64,000 nt of DNA from Clostridia bacterium (GCA_017613735.1 JAGADF010000010.1:62001-126000), one strand, 5' to 3'; counted from the first letter of the stretch, positions 52,402 to 61,948 are shown. Program-made: numbers and translations. Notes: a model not told the origin generated them from the letters alone.

Positions 52402-53456
52402 TTTAAAATCCTCCCGAGCGTGTTTATTAACGCGTCATCCTGTTCCTTTGTTCCGACGGTAATCCGAAGATAATCCTTTATTCTTTCCTTGCCGAAATGA
52501 CGGACAAGAATGCCGTTTTCCTTTAATTTAAGATAGAGTTGTTCGCCGTCAAAGCCGTCCTTTTTTGCGAATACGAAATTCGCGCCCGAATCGAGTACAA
52601 GAAAGCCGAGCTTTCTTAAATCATCAGTAAGCTTCTGACGGTTTTCCTTTATAATCGCGACAGTCTTTTCAAAATATTCTCTGTCCTTCATAGCCTCGGC
52701 GCCGATTTCAATCGACAGGCGGTTGAGGTTATACGGGTTAAACGAAAATTTTGCTTTTTCGAGGTCGGCGATTAATTCTTTGCTGCCGAGCGCAAAGCCT
52801 ATGCGCGCGCCCGCAAGAGCGTAGGATTTTGAAAAGGTGCGTACAATAAGAAGATTTTCATATTCTGCGATTAATCCTATTGCCGTGCAGTCGCAGAAAT
52901 CGCAGTAAGCTTCGTCAATTACGACAACGTGATTGGGATTGTTTTTAAGTATTTCTTCAATCTGTCCGACGCTTAACGCAAGTCCCGTCGGCGCGTTCGG
53001 ATTAGCTATATAAACCGTTCCGCAGTCCGAAAAATAGTCGCTTATATCAATCAAAAAATCATCCCTGAGCGGTATTTCCTTATAGTTCAATCCGAAAAAT
53101 GAAGCGAAAACGGGGTAAAAGCCGTATGAAATGTCGGGAAAGACAACGACGTCCTCTTTTTTACAGAACGAAAGAAATGAAAGCGCAAGCACCTCGTCGC
53201 TGCCGTTGCCGCAAAATACGTTTTCGTCTTTCAGACCGTAGTTTTCCGCAATCGCCTGCTTTAAAACACGGCAAGTCGGGTCGGGATAAAGCCTTAAATC
53301 AGCCGCCTTTTTATCGCTGACAACCGACTTTACCTTATCGCTCGGCGGGAAGGGAAACTCGTTCGTGTTGAGCTTTATATAGGACTTGTCCTGCGGCTGT
53401 TCGCCGGGCACATAGGCGTCCGTATTTTTAAGAATATCTGTTGAAAAAATACTCAT
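52398..53456 (-). CDS. hisC: Histidinol-phosphate aminotransferase
   Basis: A 352-residue fold-type I PLP enzyme. NPNAPTGLALS binds the cofactor, VIDEAYCDF has the conserved Asp and Tyr, and RTFSKSYALAGARIGFA carries the Schiff-base lysine. It overlaps hisD and hisB by 4 bp each. Confidence 0.96.
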   Translation of the reverse strand: MSIFSTDILKNTDAYVPGEQPQDKSYIKLNTNEFPFPPSDKVKSVVSDKKAADLRLYPDPTCRVLKQAIAENYGLKDENVFCGNGSDEVLALSFLSFCKKEDVVVFPDISYGFYPVFASFFGLNYKEIPLRDDFLIDISDYFSDCGTVYIANPNAPTGLALSVGQIEEILKNNPNHVVVIDEAYCDFCDCTAIGLIAEYENLLIVRTFSKSYALAGARIGFALGSKELIADLEKAKFSFNPYNLNRLSIEIGAEAMKDREYFEKTVAIIKENRQKLTDDLRKLGFLVLDSGANFVFAKKDGFDGEQLYLKLKENGILVRHFGKERIKDYLRITVGTKEQDDALINTLGRILK

Positions 53457-54736
53457 TTTTCGTCCTCAAATCTTATGGTTACGCTTCTGGCGTGTCCCGA
53501 AAGTCCTTCTCTTTCGGCAAAGAGGGCAATTTTGTCCTTCGCCTTTTCAAGCTCGGTTTCGGGGTAGTAAATAAACTGTGATTTTTTAATGTAATCGTCA
53601 ACCGAAAGCGGGGAGGAGAATCTTGCGGTTTTGCCCGTGGGCAGGGTGTGATTCGGCCCTGCGAAGTAATCGCCCAAAGCCTCGGGAACATTTTTGCCGA
53701 GGAATATACTGCCCGCGTTCTTAACCTTGTCAAGCAGGTCAAACGGATTGTTGACCGCGAGCTCAAGGTGTTCGGGAGCAACCTCGTTTGCAAGTTCAAC
53801 CGCTTCGTCAAGATTATCTACAATAAACGCCTTGCCGTAGTTTTCAACCGACGCGGCGGCTATTTCGCAACGGGGGAGAAGGCGAACCTGCCTGTCAACC
53901 TCGTCCGAAACTGCTTTTGCAAAGCTTTCGTCCGTTGTGATAAGCACTGCCGCTGCAAGACGGTCGTGCTCCGCCTGACTTAATAAATCAGCCGCAACGT
54001 ATTTCGGGTTGGCGTCAGGTTCCGCTACAACAAGAATTTCGCTCGGGCCGGCTATCATATCAATATTTACCTTGCCGAAAACCTGCCTTTTGGCGGTAGC
54101 GACAAAAATATTTCCGGGACCGACAATCTTATCAACCTTAGGCACGCTTTCGGTGCCGTAAGCCAAAGCCGCTATAGACTGGGCGCCGCCTGATTTGATT
54201 ATCTTATTAACACCTGCAACCTTAGCCGCGCAAAGAATATCGCCGCGGATGTTTCCGCTTTTATCGGGCGGGGTGACCATAACGATTTCGCTTACTCCCG
54301 CAATAACGGCGGGAATCACGTTCATTAGCACGCTTGACGGGTAACTCGCCGTGCCGCCGGGAACGTAGAGCCCTACCTTTTCGACGGGAATGACTTTCTG
54401 ACCGAGTATTATTCCGTTTTCCTTTTCAATCCTGAAACCGTCGCGTTTCTGTTTCGAGTGGAAAAAGCGTATGTTTTCGGCGGCTTCCTCAAGAACCCTT
54501 ATGAAATCCCTGTCCGCGCTGTTGTACGCATTTTCGATTTCCCCGTCCGTGACGACAAGGTTGTCTATTTCGCAGCCGTCGAATTTCAGGGCGTAATCCT
54601 TTAACGCGGAGTCGCCGTTTTTACGTACGTTTTCAATTATTTCGGCAACCGTTTTTTCAACGTCCATTCTGTCGACAGTTCCTCTGTTGAGAAGCGCGTC
54701 AACGTCCATACCGCTTTTATACCTGATTATTTCCAT
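53453..54736 (-). CDS. hisD: Histidinol dehydrogenase
   Basis: A 427-residue zinc enzyme for the last two oxidations. GLYVPGGTASYPSSVLMN, GGAQSIAALAYGTE, DMIAGPSEILVVA and the SQAEHD zinc site are the family blocks. GPNHTLPTGKTARFSSPLSV contains the catalytic histidine region. It lies 4 bp after hisG. Confidence 0.97.
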   Translation of the reverse strand: MEIIRYKSGMDVDALLNRGTVDRMDVEKTVAEIIENVRKNGDSALKDYALKFDGCEIDNLVVTDGEIENAYNSADRDFIRVLEEAAENIRFFHSKQKRDGFRIEKENGIILGQKVIPVEKVGLYVPGGTASYPSSVLMNVIPAVIAGVSEIVMVTPPDKSGNIRGDILCAAKVAGVNKIIKSGGAQSIAALAYGTESVPKVDKIVGPGNIFVATAKRQVFGKVNIDMIAGPSEILVVAEPDANPKYVAADLLSQAEHDRLAAAVLITTDESFAKAVSDEVDRQVRLLPRCEIAAASVENYGKAFIVDNLDEAVELANEVAPEHLELAVNNPFDLLDKVKNAGSIFLGKNVPEALGDYFAGPNHTLPTGKTARFSSPLSVDDYIKKSQFIYYPETELEKAKDKIALFAEREGLSGHARSVTIRFEDEK

Positions 54737-54740
54737 TTCT

Positions 54741-55361
54741 TCACCCGATTTTTTCGGCTAATCTGCCGTTGATTTCCATTATTATATCATTCTTGAAGCG
54801 AAAGGCGTTCTTATTGGAAATAAACCTTGCGCTTATCGGTAAAATCTCCGTATAGACCTTTAGGTCATTTTCCTTAAGGGTAGTGCCTGTTTCGACTATG
54901 TCGACGATAACGTCGCTCATATCGAGAATTGGCGCAAGCTCGATTGAGCCGTGAAGCTTTATTACGTCGATTTCACGGTTGATTGAATTATAGTAGTTTT
55001 TTGTTATGTTTACGAATTTTGTGGCGACACGCAGCGGCTCGTCGGGGTTTTCGACCCAGCCGTTTTTCGCGGCGACCGCCATTTTGCACTTGCCGAGTTT
55101 CAAATCGAGAAGCTCGTAAACGTCGGGCTCGGTTTCAAGAAGAATGTCCTTGCCGACAACGCCTATATCCGCCGCGCCGCGTTCAACGTAAATCGCGACG
55201 TCGGACGGCTTTACGAGAAAGTACCTGACGGTGCCGTCGCCGTTTTCGAAAATCAACTTTCTGTTATCTTCAAAAATGCCTTCGCAGTCGTAACCGATTT
55301 CGGCAAAAAGAGAATATACTTTTTTCCCGAGTCTGCCTTTAGGTAAAGCTATATTAAGCAT
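54741..55361 (-). CDS. hisG: ATP phosphoribosyltransferase, short catalytic subunit
   Basis: A 206-residue HisG of the short form that lacks the regulatory ACT-like domain. LNIALPKGRLGKKV opens it and IVDIVETGTTLKENDL is the PRPP-binding loop. Short HisG needs HisZ, which is encoded upstream and overlaps by 8 bp. Confidence 0.97.
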   Translation of the reverse strand: MLNIALPKGRLGKKVYSLFAEIGYDCEGIFEDNRKLIFENGDGTVRYFLVKPSDVAIYVERGAADIGVVGKDILLETEPDVYELLDLKLGKCKMAVAAKNGWVENPDEPLRVATKFVNITKNYYNSINREIDVIKLHGSIELAPILDMSDVIVDIVETGTTLKENDLKVYTEILPISARFISNKNAFRFKNDIIMEINGRLAEKIG

Positions 55362-56469
55362 CTTTATTCTCCCTTAAATCAAGAATTTTTGCGGCTGTGA
55401 TATTGTCGGGTATTTCGCGTTCGATTCTGATTGAGAAATTGTCCTCGAGAATAAGGTCGCGCGCAATTTTATAAATGTAGGAGAATTCCGTCTTGTCGTC
55501 ATAAAGAAGAATTATATCGCAGTCGAAATTCTTTTTTTCATAAAGCAGGCGCGAAAGCTCGTCGGTATAAACCGCGAATCCGATAGCACCGCTTTGTTTG
55601 CCCATTTTTTTTGTAAGGAAATCGTAGTTTCCGCCCTTTAAGACAATCTTTGAAAGCCCCTTGATATAGCCCTGAAAGATTATTCCGTTATAGTAGTCAA
55701 TGTCGTTGACTATTGAAAAGTCAAGGCTTATGTTCTTTGAAAGAGAATTGAACTTGACCGAGTTGTAAAGGTTCTCAAGCTCTTTTAATGCATTCAGCGA
55801 CGTTTCGCCGAGCGCGAGCGATTTCGCCCTTTCGAGAGTGCTTTCAAACGGACCGTAGAGAAGGGGAATGGTTTCTATGCTCTTTTTGAGATTTTCGGGG
55901 ATGTTGAGCTTTTTAAGCTCGCTTTCAAGCTCGTGAGTGTTTTTGCTGAAAATAAAGGAGTTCAGAGTTTTCTTCTCTTCATCCGTAATATCGCATTCGT
56001 CAAGAAGCCCCGAAACAAAGCCCATATGTGAAATGTCGAGCACGAACGGCTCGCCTATGGCGTTAAGCGAGCGCAGGGCAAGAAAAACAGCCTCAACCTT
56101 TGCGTAAGCGTCTATTTCACCGAGAATTTCAATTCCCGTCTGGCTTATTTCCTTGTATTCATGTGAGCCGAAGGGGAGACGGACAACCTTTTCGTCGTAG
56201 TAAACCTTCATAAAGCCCTTGAGCTTTTCGTCGGGCATTTTCTTAACTATGGAAAGGGTGACGTCGGGCTTTAACGACAGCACTCTTCCGTCAAGGTCCA
56301 TAAAGGATATTATCTTGTCGGTGTTGAGAAAGCTTTTGTTATCGACGTAGAGGTCGTACGGCTCAAACTTGTTGACGTTCGCCTTTTTAAAGCCGTGGCT
56401 TTCGTAGATTGAGCGAAGCTCCAGCTTTAATTTTTCTTCGCGGGATAAAATGTTTATTTCGTTTTCCAT
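55354..56469 (-). CDS. hisZ: ATP phosphoribosyltransferase regulatory subunit HisZ
   Basis: A 371-residue HisRS-like protein without tRNA-binding parts. LELRSIYESHGFKKANVNKFEPYDLY, LDGRVLSLKPDVTLSIVKK and DYYNGIIFQGYIKGL are the class II synthetase-like blocks. It lets short HisG work and respond to histidine. First gene of the his operon; start codon about 24 nt from the predicted transcription start. Confidence 0.92.
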   Translation of the reverse strand: MENEINILSREEKLKLELRSIYESHGFKKANVNKFEPYDLYVDNKSFLNTDKIISFMDLDGRVLSLKPDVTLSIVKKMPDEKLKGFMKVYYDEKVVRLPFGSHEYKEISQTGIEILGEIDAYAKVEAVFLALRSLNAIGEPFVLDISHMGFVSGLLDECDITDEEKKTLNSFIFSKNTHELESELKKLNIPENLKKSIETIPLLYGPFESTLERAKSLALGETSLNALKELENLYNSVKFNSLSKNISLDFSIVNDIDYYNGIIFQGYIKGLSKIVLKGGNYDFLTKKMGKQSGAIGFAVYTDELSRLLYEKKNFDCDIILLYDDKTEFSYIYKIARDLILEDNFSIRIEREIPDNITAAKILDLRENKDA

Positions 56470-56499
56470 AATAATTAAACCCTTTCGGCATTTTTTAGA

Positions 56500-56528
56500 A
56501 TTATAACTGATTTTAGTGTATTAGTCAA
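56500..56528 (-). promoter_or_regulatory. Promoter of the histidine operon
   Basis: On the minus strand -35 TTGACT (56528-56523), 17 bp, -10 TATAAT (56505-56500). Transcription should start near 56493, which leaves a leader of only about 24 nt, too short for a T-box or attenuator. Confidence 0.72.
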
Positions 56529-56551
56529 TTAGCAAATTAGCGTATTAGCAC
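56512..56551. repeat. Five tandem 8-bp repeats over the his promoter
   Basis: TTTAGTGT, ATTAGTCA, ATTAGCAA, ATTAGCGT and ATTAGCAC follow each other without gaps from 56512 to 56551, sharing the core TTAG at 8-bp phase. They cover the spacer, the -35 and sequence upstream of it. They may form a binding array for a regulator of histidine synthesis; the protein is unknown. Confidence 0.65.
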
Positions 56552-56645
56552 GCTAAAGCGACCGAAAAACTATGTAAAATACACAAAACGCCTTATTTTT
56601 ATTTACTTATAATACTATAAAAGAGTAATAAAGTAAAGAAAAAAA

Positions 56646-56672
56646 TACCGCTTCAACCGAATTGAAGCGGTA
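56646..56672 (-). terminator. Terminator of the CNNM/CBS transporter gene
   Basis: A perfect 11-bp stem, TACCGCTTCAA (56646-56656) with TTGAAGCGGTA (56662-56672), 5-nt loop. On the minus strand it is followed by a T-run and lies 11 bp past the stop codon at 56683. Confidence 0.9.
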
Positions 56673-56682
56673 AATTCAGCTT

Positions 56683-58053
56683 TTATTCGTCTTCGCCGGG
56701 TTCCTCGGTTTCTTCCTCGGGTTTTGGCGGAATGTGAACTCTGACCTTGCCTATTCGTCTGTCCTCGACATTGAGAACGGTAAATTCTATTCCGTTATAT
56801 TCAACGGTATTCATTTCGCCATCCTCGGGCAGGAATCCGAGAAGACTTATTATAAATCCGCCGAGCGTATCATAATCGCCCTCGGGAAGCTTGATATCAA
56901 GCTCTTCTTCAACCTCTTCGATATCTGTAATACCGTCGATTGTAAAGGTTGTTTCGTCGATTACCGAGATTTCCTCATCCTCGTTGTCGTATTCGTCCTG
57001 AATATTGCCGACTATGGCTTCAAGCAGGTCTTCAAGGGTAACAATTCCCGCCGTTCCGCCGTATTCGTCAATGACGATAGCCATCTGGATTTTCTTTTCG
57101 GTCATCTCGTTGAAAAGCTCGCCGCAGCTCTTTGATTCGGGTATATAAAGAGCTTTTCTCATAATATGGCGAAGGGTTTTGCTTTTAGGAATCGAAGTGC
57201 CGACATAGGGAAGCAAATCCTTAACGTATACCACGCCGATAATGTTGTCGGGGTCGTCGTCGTAGACGGGTATTCTTGAGTGGCCGCTTTCAATCGCTAT
57301 GGGAAGTATAGCCTGAAGAGGCTCGTCAACCTCAATGCACTCCATATCCGTACGGTGAGTCATAATATCCGCAACGTCAATGTCGTCGAACTCAAAAATG
57401 TTGTTTATCATTTCTTTCTGTTCGGATTCGATAACGCCTTTTTCCTCGCCGACGTCGACCATCATACGAATTTCTTCCTCGGTTACAATCTCGTCGCCGG
57501 CGTTGGGGTCAAGACCGAAAAGCCTTACCACGCCGTTGGTCGAAAGAGAAAGAATTTTGACAAATGGCGCGACGATTTTTGAAAACACGAGAAGAGTTTT
57601 AACTACCGCGAAAGAAACCTTTTCGCTCTTCTGCATCGCGATTTTTTTCGGTACGAGCTCGCCGAGTACGAGCGAAAAATACGAAACGATAATTGTAATT
57701 AATACGGTCGCGAGTCCGAGAATGAAATTATAGGGCAGGGCGGTCCATTTTTTGCTTAATGCGTCGGTAAGCATTACGGCGAACGACTGAGCCGCCGAAG
57801 CCGAGGTAAGAAAGCCCGCCAGGGTAACGCCTATCTGAATGGTTGATAAAAAGCCGGAAGAATTTTTCGTCAGCTTTTTAATCATTTTCGCTTTTTTGTG
57901 GCCGTCCTCAGCCATCTTTTCGATTTTCGCGTCGTTAAGCGAAATAATCGCAATTTCGCTCATCGCAAAAAACGCATTGATAAGTATGAGAACAAATAAA
58001 ATCAGTACCTGGATAATAACAGTCGCAGGTCCGGGGTCGTCCATAAAAGACAT
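56683..58053 (-). CDS. CNNM/CBS-domain membrane protein (HlyC/CorC family)
   Basis: A 456-residue protein. The N-terminal CNNM domain has four hydrophobic segments (residues 10-30 onward; NAFFAMSEIAIISLNDAKIE is the family signature). A CBS pair follows with DIMTHRTDMECIEVD, SRIPVYDDDPDNIIGVVYVKDL and VIDEYGGTAGIVTLEDLLEAIVG. The C-terminal CorC_HlyC domain ends the protein with an acidic tail. The family exports magnesium or other divalent cations. It is divergent from the pyruvate:ferredoxin oxidoreductase gene. Confidence 0.93.
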   Translation of the reverse strand: MSFMDDPGPATVIIQVLILFVLILINAFFAMSEIAIISLNDAKIEKMAEDGHKKAKMIKKLTKNSSGFLSTIQIGVTLAGFLTSASAAQSFAVMLTDALSKKWTALPYNFILGLATVLITIIVSYFSLVLGELVPKKIAMQKSEKVSFAVVKTLLVFSKIVAPFVKILSLSTNGVVRLFGLDPNAGDEIVTEEEIRMMVDVGEEKGVIESEQKEMINNIFEFDDIDVADIMTHRTDMECIEVDEPLQAILPIAIESGHSRIPVYDDDPDNIIGVVYVKDLLPYVGTSIPKSKTLRHIMRKALYIPESKSCGELFNEMTEKKIQMAIVIDEYGGTAGIVTLEDLLEAIVGNIQDEYDNEDEEISVIDETTFTIDGITDIEEVEEELDIKLPEGDYDTLGGFIISLLGFLPEDGEMNTVEYNGIEFTVLNVEDRRIGKVRVHIPPKPEEETEEPGEDE

Positions 58054-58079
58054 AACTCCTTTCAGTGTTGAAAAAATAC

Positions 58080-58102
58080 TAATTTACATTATTTGTAAAT
58101 TA
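58080..58102 (-). promoter_or_regulatory. Operator-like inverted repeat downstream of the CNNM promoter
   Basis: TAATTTACA (58080-58088) and TGTAAATTA (58094-58102) are perfect 9-bp arms around TTATT. The site lies just downstream of the predicted start of the CNNM-gene transcript and 27 bp before its ATG, a classical repressor position. I cannot name the regulator; the sequence does not match the Fur, MntR or Rex consensus sequences I know. Confidence 0.5.
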
Positions 58103-58108
58103 CCTTGT

Positions 58109-58137
58109 ATTATACAATTATTTATGCCTTTAGTCAA
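58109..58137 (-). promoter_or_regulatory. Promoter of the CNNM/CBS transporter gene
   Basis: On the minus strand -35 TTGACT (58137-58132), 17 bp, -10 TATAAT (58114-58109). Confidence 0.7.
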
Positions 58138-58303
58138 GTATGGGCAAATCGTTGGAAAAAATATACACATTTTATGTCATAAAACGGCGAAAATTCCATA
58201 TTATTTTTATAAAATGACACTTTACATAAAAACATTAATTTGTTATTATTATATGTGGCAAAAATAATGCTTAAAATTGCATTTTCAAGGAGGATTTCTT
58301 ACT

Positions 58304-61300
58304 ATGGCATCAGAAACAAAGGCTGTCGTAAGCAGAAAGTCCAAGACAATGGACGGTAACAACGCCGCCGCTTATGTGTCCTATGCGTTCACAGAGGTTG
58401 CGGGCATTTACCCCATTACCCCTTCAAGCCCCATGGCTGACTATGTTGATCAGTGGTCGGCTAACGGCATGAAGAACATTTTCGGCACAACCGTTAAAGT
58501 TGCCGAGATGCAGTCCGAAGCAGGCGCGGCAGGCACCGTTCACGGTTCGCTTGCGGCTGGTGCTCTTACCACCACCTACACCGCTTCCCAGGGACTTCTT
58601 CTTATGATTCCCAACATGTACAAAATCGCCGGCGAGCTTCTCCCGAGCGTATTCCACGTATCGGCTCGCTGCGTAGCGTCGCACGCTCTTAACATTTTCG
58701 GTGACCATTCCGACGTTTACGCCTGCCGTCAGACAGGCTTCGCAATGCTTGCCGAGACCAACGTTCAGGAAGTTATGGACCTTGGCGCAGTTGCTCACCT
58801 TGCAACAATCGAGTCAAGAGTTCCCTTCATTAACTTCTTCGACGGTTTCCGCACTTCTCACGAAATCCAGAAGATTAAAATCTGGGATTACGAGGATTTG
58901 AAGGAAATGTGCAATATGGACGCCGTAAACGCGTTCCGTAAGCGCGCTCTCAATCCCGAAAGACCCGTTATGCGCGGTTCTCACGAGAACGGCGATATCT
59001 TCTTCCAGCACAGAGAAGCCTGCAACGAATACTACGACAAGGTTCCGGCTATCGTTGAAAGCTATATGGATAAGGTCAACGCAAAGCTCGGTACTGACTA
59101 TAAGCTCTTTAACTACTACGGCGCTCCCGACGCCGACAGAATCATTATTGCTATGGGCTCTGTCTGCGACGTTGCCGAAGAGGTTATCGATTATCTTCTC
59201 GCCAAGGGCGAAAAGGTTGGTCTTGTCAAGGTTCGTCTTTACAGACCTTTCGCGGCTGAAAAGCTCGCTGAAGCTATTCCCGAAACAGTTAAGAAGATTG
59301 CAGTTCTTGACAGAACAAAGGAACCCGGCTCAATAGGCGAGCCTCTCTTCCTTGACGTTGTCGCTGCTCTTAACGATACGGGCAGAAGCGCTGTCGTAAC
59401 CGGCGGCAGATACGGCCTCGGTTCAAAGGACACACCGCCTTCAAGCATCTTCGCAGTATATGACGAACTCAAGAAGGACAAGCCCGCGCGTCAGTTCACA
59501 ATCGGCATCAACGATGACGTTACACACCTTTCACTCACTGAAGTTCCCGCTCCCATCACAGCGGCAGAGGGCACAATCGAGTGTAAGTTTTGGGGCCTCG
59601 GCGGCGACGGCACAGTCGGCGCGAACAAGGACTCCATCAAGATTATCGGCGACCACACCGACAAGTATGTTCAGGCATATTTCCAGTATGACTCAAAGAA
59701 GACCGGCGGCGTTACGATTTCTCACCTTCGTTTCGGCGACAGCCCGATAAAGAGCTCGTACTACATTAATAAGGCTGACTTTGTCGCCTGCCATAATCCC
59801 TCATACATTGAAAAGGGCTTCAAGATGGTTCAGGACGTTAAGCCCGGCGGCGTATTCCTCATCAACTGCCAGTGGGATGAGAAAGAACTTGCCGAAAAGC
59901 TCAACGCAGAGACAAAGCAGTATATCGCTAAGAACAACATTCAGCTTTATATCGTAAACGCTATCGACCTTGCCGCTAAAATCGGTCTCGGCAAGCGTAC
60001 GAATACTGTTCTTCAGTCTGCTTTCTTCTCACTTGCCAAGGTTCTTCCCGCTGAGGAAGCAATCGGCTATATGAAGGAAAAGGCTCAGAAGTTCATGAAG
60101 AAGGGTAAAGAAATCGTTGAAATGAACGAGAAGGCAATCGACGCAGGCGCTTCGGCGTATGTTAAGATTGACATCCCCGCTGATTGGGCTACCGCAACAG
60201 ACAACGCGGCTGAAGAGAAGAGCGAAGGCGCTCCGAAACTTGTCAAGATGGTTGACGAGATTATGAAGCCCGTCGGCAAGATGGACGGCGACGCACTTCC
60301 CGTTTCGGTATTTGTTGACCATGCTGACGGTACATTTGAGCAGGGCGCGGCGGCTTATGAAAAGCGCGGCGTAGCGGTTATGGTTCCCGAGTGGGACGGT
60401 TCAACCTGCGCTCAGTGTAATAAGTGCGCTTATGTTTGCCCGCACGCTACAATCCGTCCGTTCGCTCTTACCGCCGACGAAGCGGCTAAGGCTCCCGAAT
60501 GCGCTACCCTTGTTGAAAAGAAGGGTAAGGGCAAGGGCGAATATATGTATACAATGGCGGTTTCACCGCTTGACTGTATGGGATGCGGCGTTTGTATCGG
60601 CGTTTGCCCGACAAACTCTCTTAAGATGGTTTCCCGTGAGTCACAGGATGCTAAACAGCCCGCATTCGATTATCTTGTTAAGAACGTTACCGTTAAGGAA
60701 GACCTTGCGAACAACACCGTAATCGGCAGTCAGTTCAAGACTCCGCTTCTTGAGTTCTCGGGTTCATGCGCAGGCTGCGCGGAGACAAGCTATGCAAGAC
60801 TTGTTACTCAGCTCTTCGGCGACAGAATGTATATCTCGAACGCTACCGGCTGTTCGTCAATCTGGGGCGGTCCTGCTGCTACATCGCCTTATACGGTAAA
60901 CAAGGAAGGTCACGGTCCCGCATGGGCTAACTCGCTGTTCGAGGACAACGCTGAACACGGCTTCGGCATGTATCTCGGTCAGAACGCAATCAGGAACAGA
61001 CTTATAGGCAAGGTTGAGGCTATTGTCGAAGAGGGCAAGGCTCCCGCAGACGTACTTGACGCATGCAAGGCTTATCTTGATACGGTTTCCGACGGCGAGG
61101 CTAACAAGGCGGCTTCGGCTGAACTTGTAAAGGCTCTCGAAGCTCTTGACTGCGATTGCGAAACTAAGAAAGACATCCTTGAAAATAAAGAATATCTCGC
61201 TAAGAAATCCATCTGGATTTTCGGCGGCGACGGTTGGGCATACGACATCGGCTTCGGCGGTGTTGACCACGTTCTCGCTTCGGGTGAGGATGTAAACATT

Positions 61301-61867
61301 ATGGTATTCGATACCGAGGTTTACTCCAACACCGGCGGACAGGCTTCAAAGGCTTCAAATATCGGTCAGGTCGCTCAGTTCGCGGCAGCCGGTAAGTCGA
61401 TTGCCAAGAAGAGCCTTGCCGAAATCGCTATGAGCTACGGCTACGTTTACGTTGCTCAGATAGCTATGGGCGCTGACAATAATCAGACAATCAAGGCTAT
61501 CACGGAAGCTGAGGCTTATCACGGCCCGTCAATCGTTATCGCTTACGCTCCCTGCGAAATGCATTCAATCAAGGGCGGCATGACGAACTGCCAGGCTGAG
61601 ATGAAGAAGGCCGTTGACTGCGGTTACTGGAATATGTTCCGTTATAACCCGGCTCTTAAGGCTGAGGGCAAGAATCCCTTCACGGTTGACTCCAAGCCCG
61701 CTACCGAAAGCTATCGCGACTTCCTTCTCAACGAGGCTCGTTATTCACGTCTTACACGTGAATTCCCCGAAAGAGCGGAAGAACTCTTCGCTAAGAGCGA
61801 AACAGTCGCTAACGACAGATACGCTCACCTTCTTAAGCTTAAGGAGCTTTACAGCGTTGAAGAATAA
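58304..61867 (+). CDS. nifJ: Pyruvate:ferredoxin (flavodoxin) oxidoreductase
   Basis: A 1187-residue single-chain PFOR that converts pyruvate and CoA to acetyl-CoA, CO2 and reduced ferredoxin. The N-terminal pyrimidine domain has GIYPITPSSPMADYVDQW. Two [4Fe-4S] motifs are encoded at 60408-60440 (CAQCNKCAYVCP) and 60573-60608 (CMGCGVCIGVCP). CAGCAETSY begins the TPP domain with its proximal cluster, and GGDGWAYDIGFGG is the TPP-binding loop. The ATG at 58304 is 10 bp after AGGAGG. It is a central enzyme of fermentation, with its own terminator. Confidence 0.98.
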   Translation: MASETKAVVSRKSKTMDGNNAAAYVSYAFTEVAGIYPITPSSPMADYVDQWSANGMKNIFGTTVKVAEMQSEAGAAGTVHGSLAAGALTTTYTASQGLLLMIPNMYKIAGELLPSVFHVSARCVASHALNIFGDHSDVYACRQTGFAMLAETNVQEVMDLGAVAHLATIESRVPFINFFDGFRTSHEIQKIKIWDYEDLKEMCNMDAVNAFRKRALNPERPVMRGSHENGDIFFQHREACNEYYDKVPAIVESYMDKVNAKLGTDYKLFNYYGAPDADRIIIAMGSVCDVAEEVIDYLLAKGEKVGLVKVRLYRPFAAEKLAEAIPETVKKIAVLDRTKEPGSIGEPLFLDVVAALNDTGRSAVVTGGRYGLGSKDTPPSSIFAVYDELKKDKPARQFTIGINDDVTHLSLTEVPAPITAAEGTIECKFWGLGGDGTVGANKDSIKIIGDHTDKYVQAYFQYDSKKTGGVTISHLRFGDSPIKSSYYINKADFVACHNPSYIEKGFKMVQDVKPGGVFLINCQWDEKELAEKLNAETKQYIAKNNIQLYIVNAIDLAAKIGLGKRTNTVLQSAFFSLAKVLPAEEAIGYMKEKAQKFMKKGKEIVEMNEKAIDAGASAYVKIDIPADWATATDNAAEEKSEGAPKLVKMVDEIMKPVGKMDGDALPVSVFVDHADGTFEQGAAAYEKRGVAVMVPEWDGSTCAQCNKCAYVCPHATIRPFALTADEAAKAPECATLVEKKGKGKGEYMYTMAVSPLDCMGCGVCIGVCPTNSLKMVSRESQDAKQPAFDYLVKNVTVKEDLANNTVIGSQFKTPLLEFSGSCAGCAETSYARLVTQLFGDRMYISNATGCSSIWGGPAATSPYTVNKEGHGPAWANSLFEDNAEHGFGMYLGQNAIRNRLIGKVEAIVEEGKAPADVLDACKAYLDTVSDGEANKAASAELVKALEALDCDCETKKDILENKEYLAKKSIWIFGGDGWAYDIGFGGVDHVLASGEDVNIMVFDTEVYSNTGGQASKASNIGQVAQFAAAGKSIAKKSLAEIAMSYGYVYVAQIAMGADNNQTIKAITEAEAYHGPSIVIAYAPCEMHSIKGGMTNCQAEMKKAVDCGYWNMFRYNPALKAEGKNPFTVDSKPATESYRDFLLNEARYSRLTREFPERAEELFAKSETVANDRYAHLLKLKELYSVEE

Positions 61868-61884
61868 TTCGCGTTAATTAAATG

Positions 61885-61915
61885 AAAAGGGAAGTCCCGC
61901 GGGACTTCCCTTTTT
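61885..61915 (+). terminator. Terminator of nifJ
   Basis: A 22-bp perfect palindrome (61889-61910), arms GGGAAGTCC and GGACTTCCC around CGCG, with A-run before and five T after. Confidence 0.9.
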
Positions 61916-61919
61916 GCTA

Positions 61920-61948
61920 TTGCAAAAAAAGCTTGTCTGTGATAAAAT
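61920..61948 (+). promoter_or_regulatory. Promoter of yebC
   Basis: TTGCAA (61920-61925), 17 bp, TAAAAT (61943-61948), 43 bp before the ATG at 61992. Confidence 0.55.
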
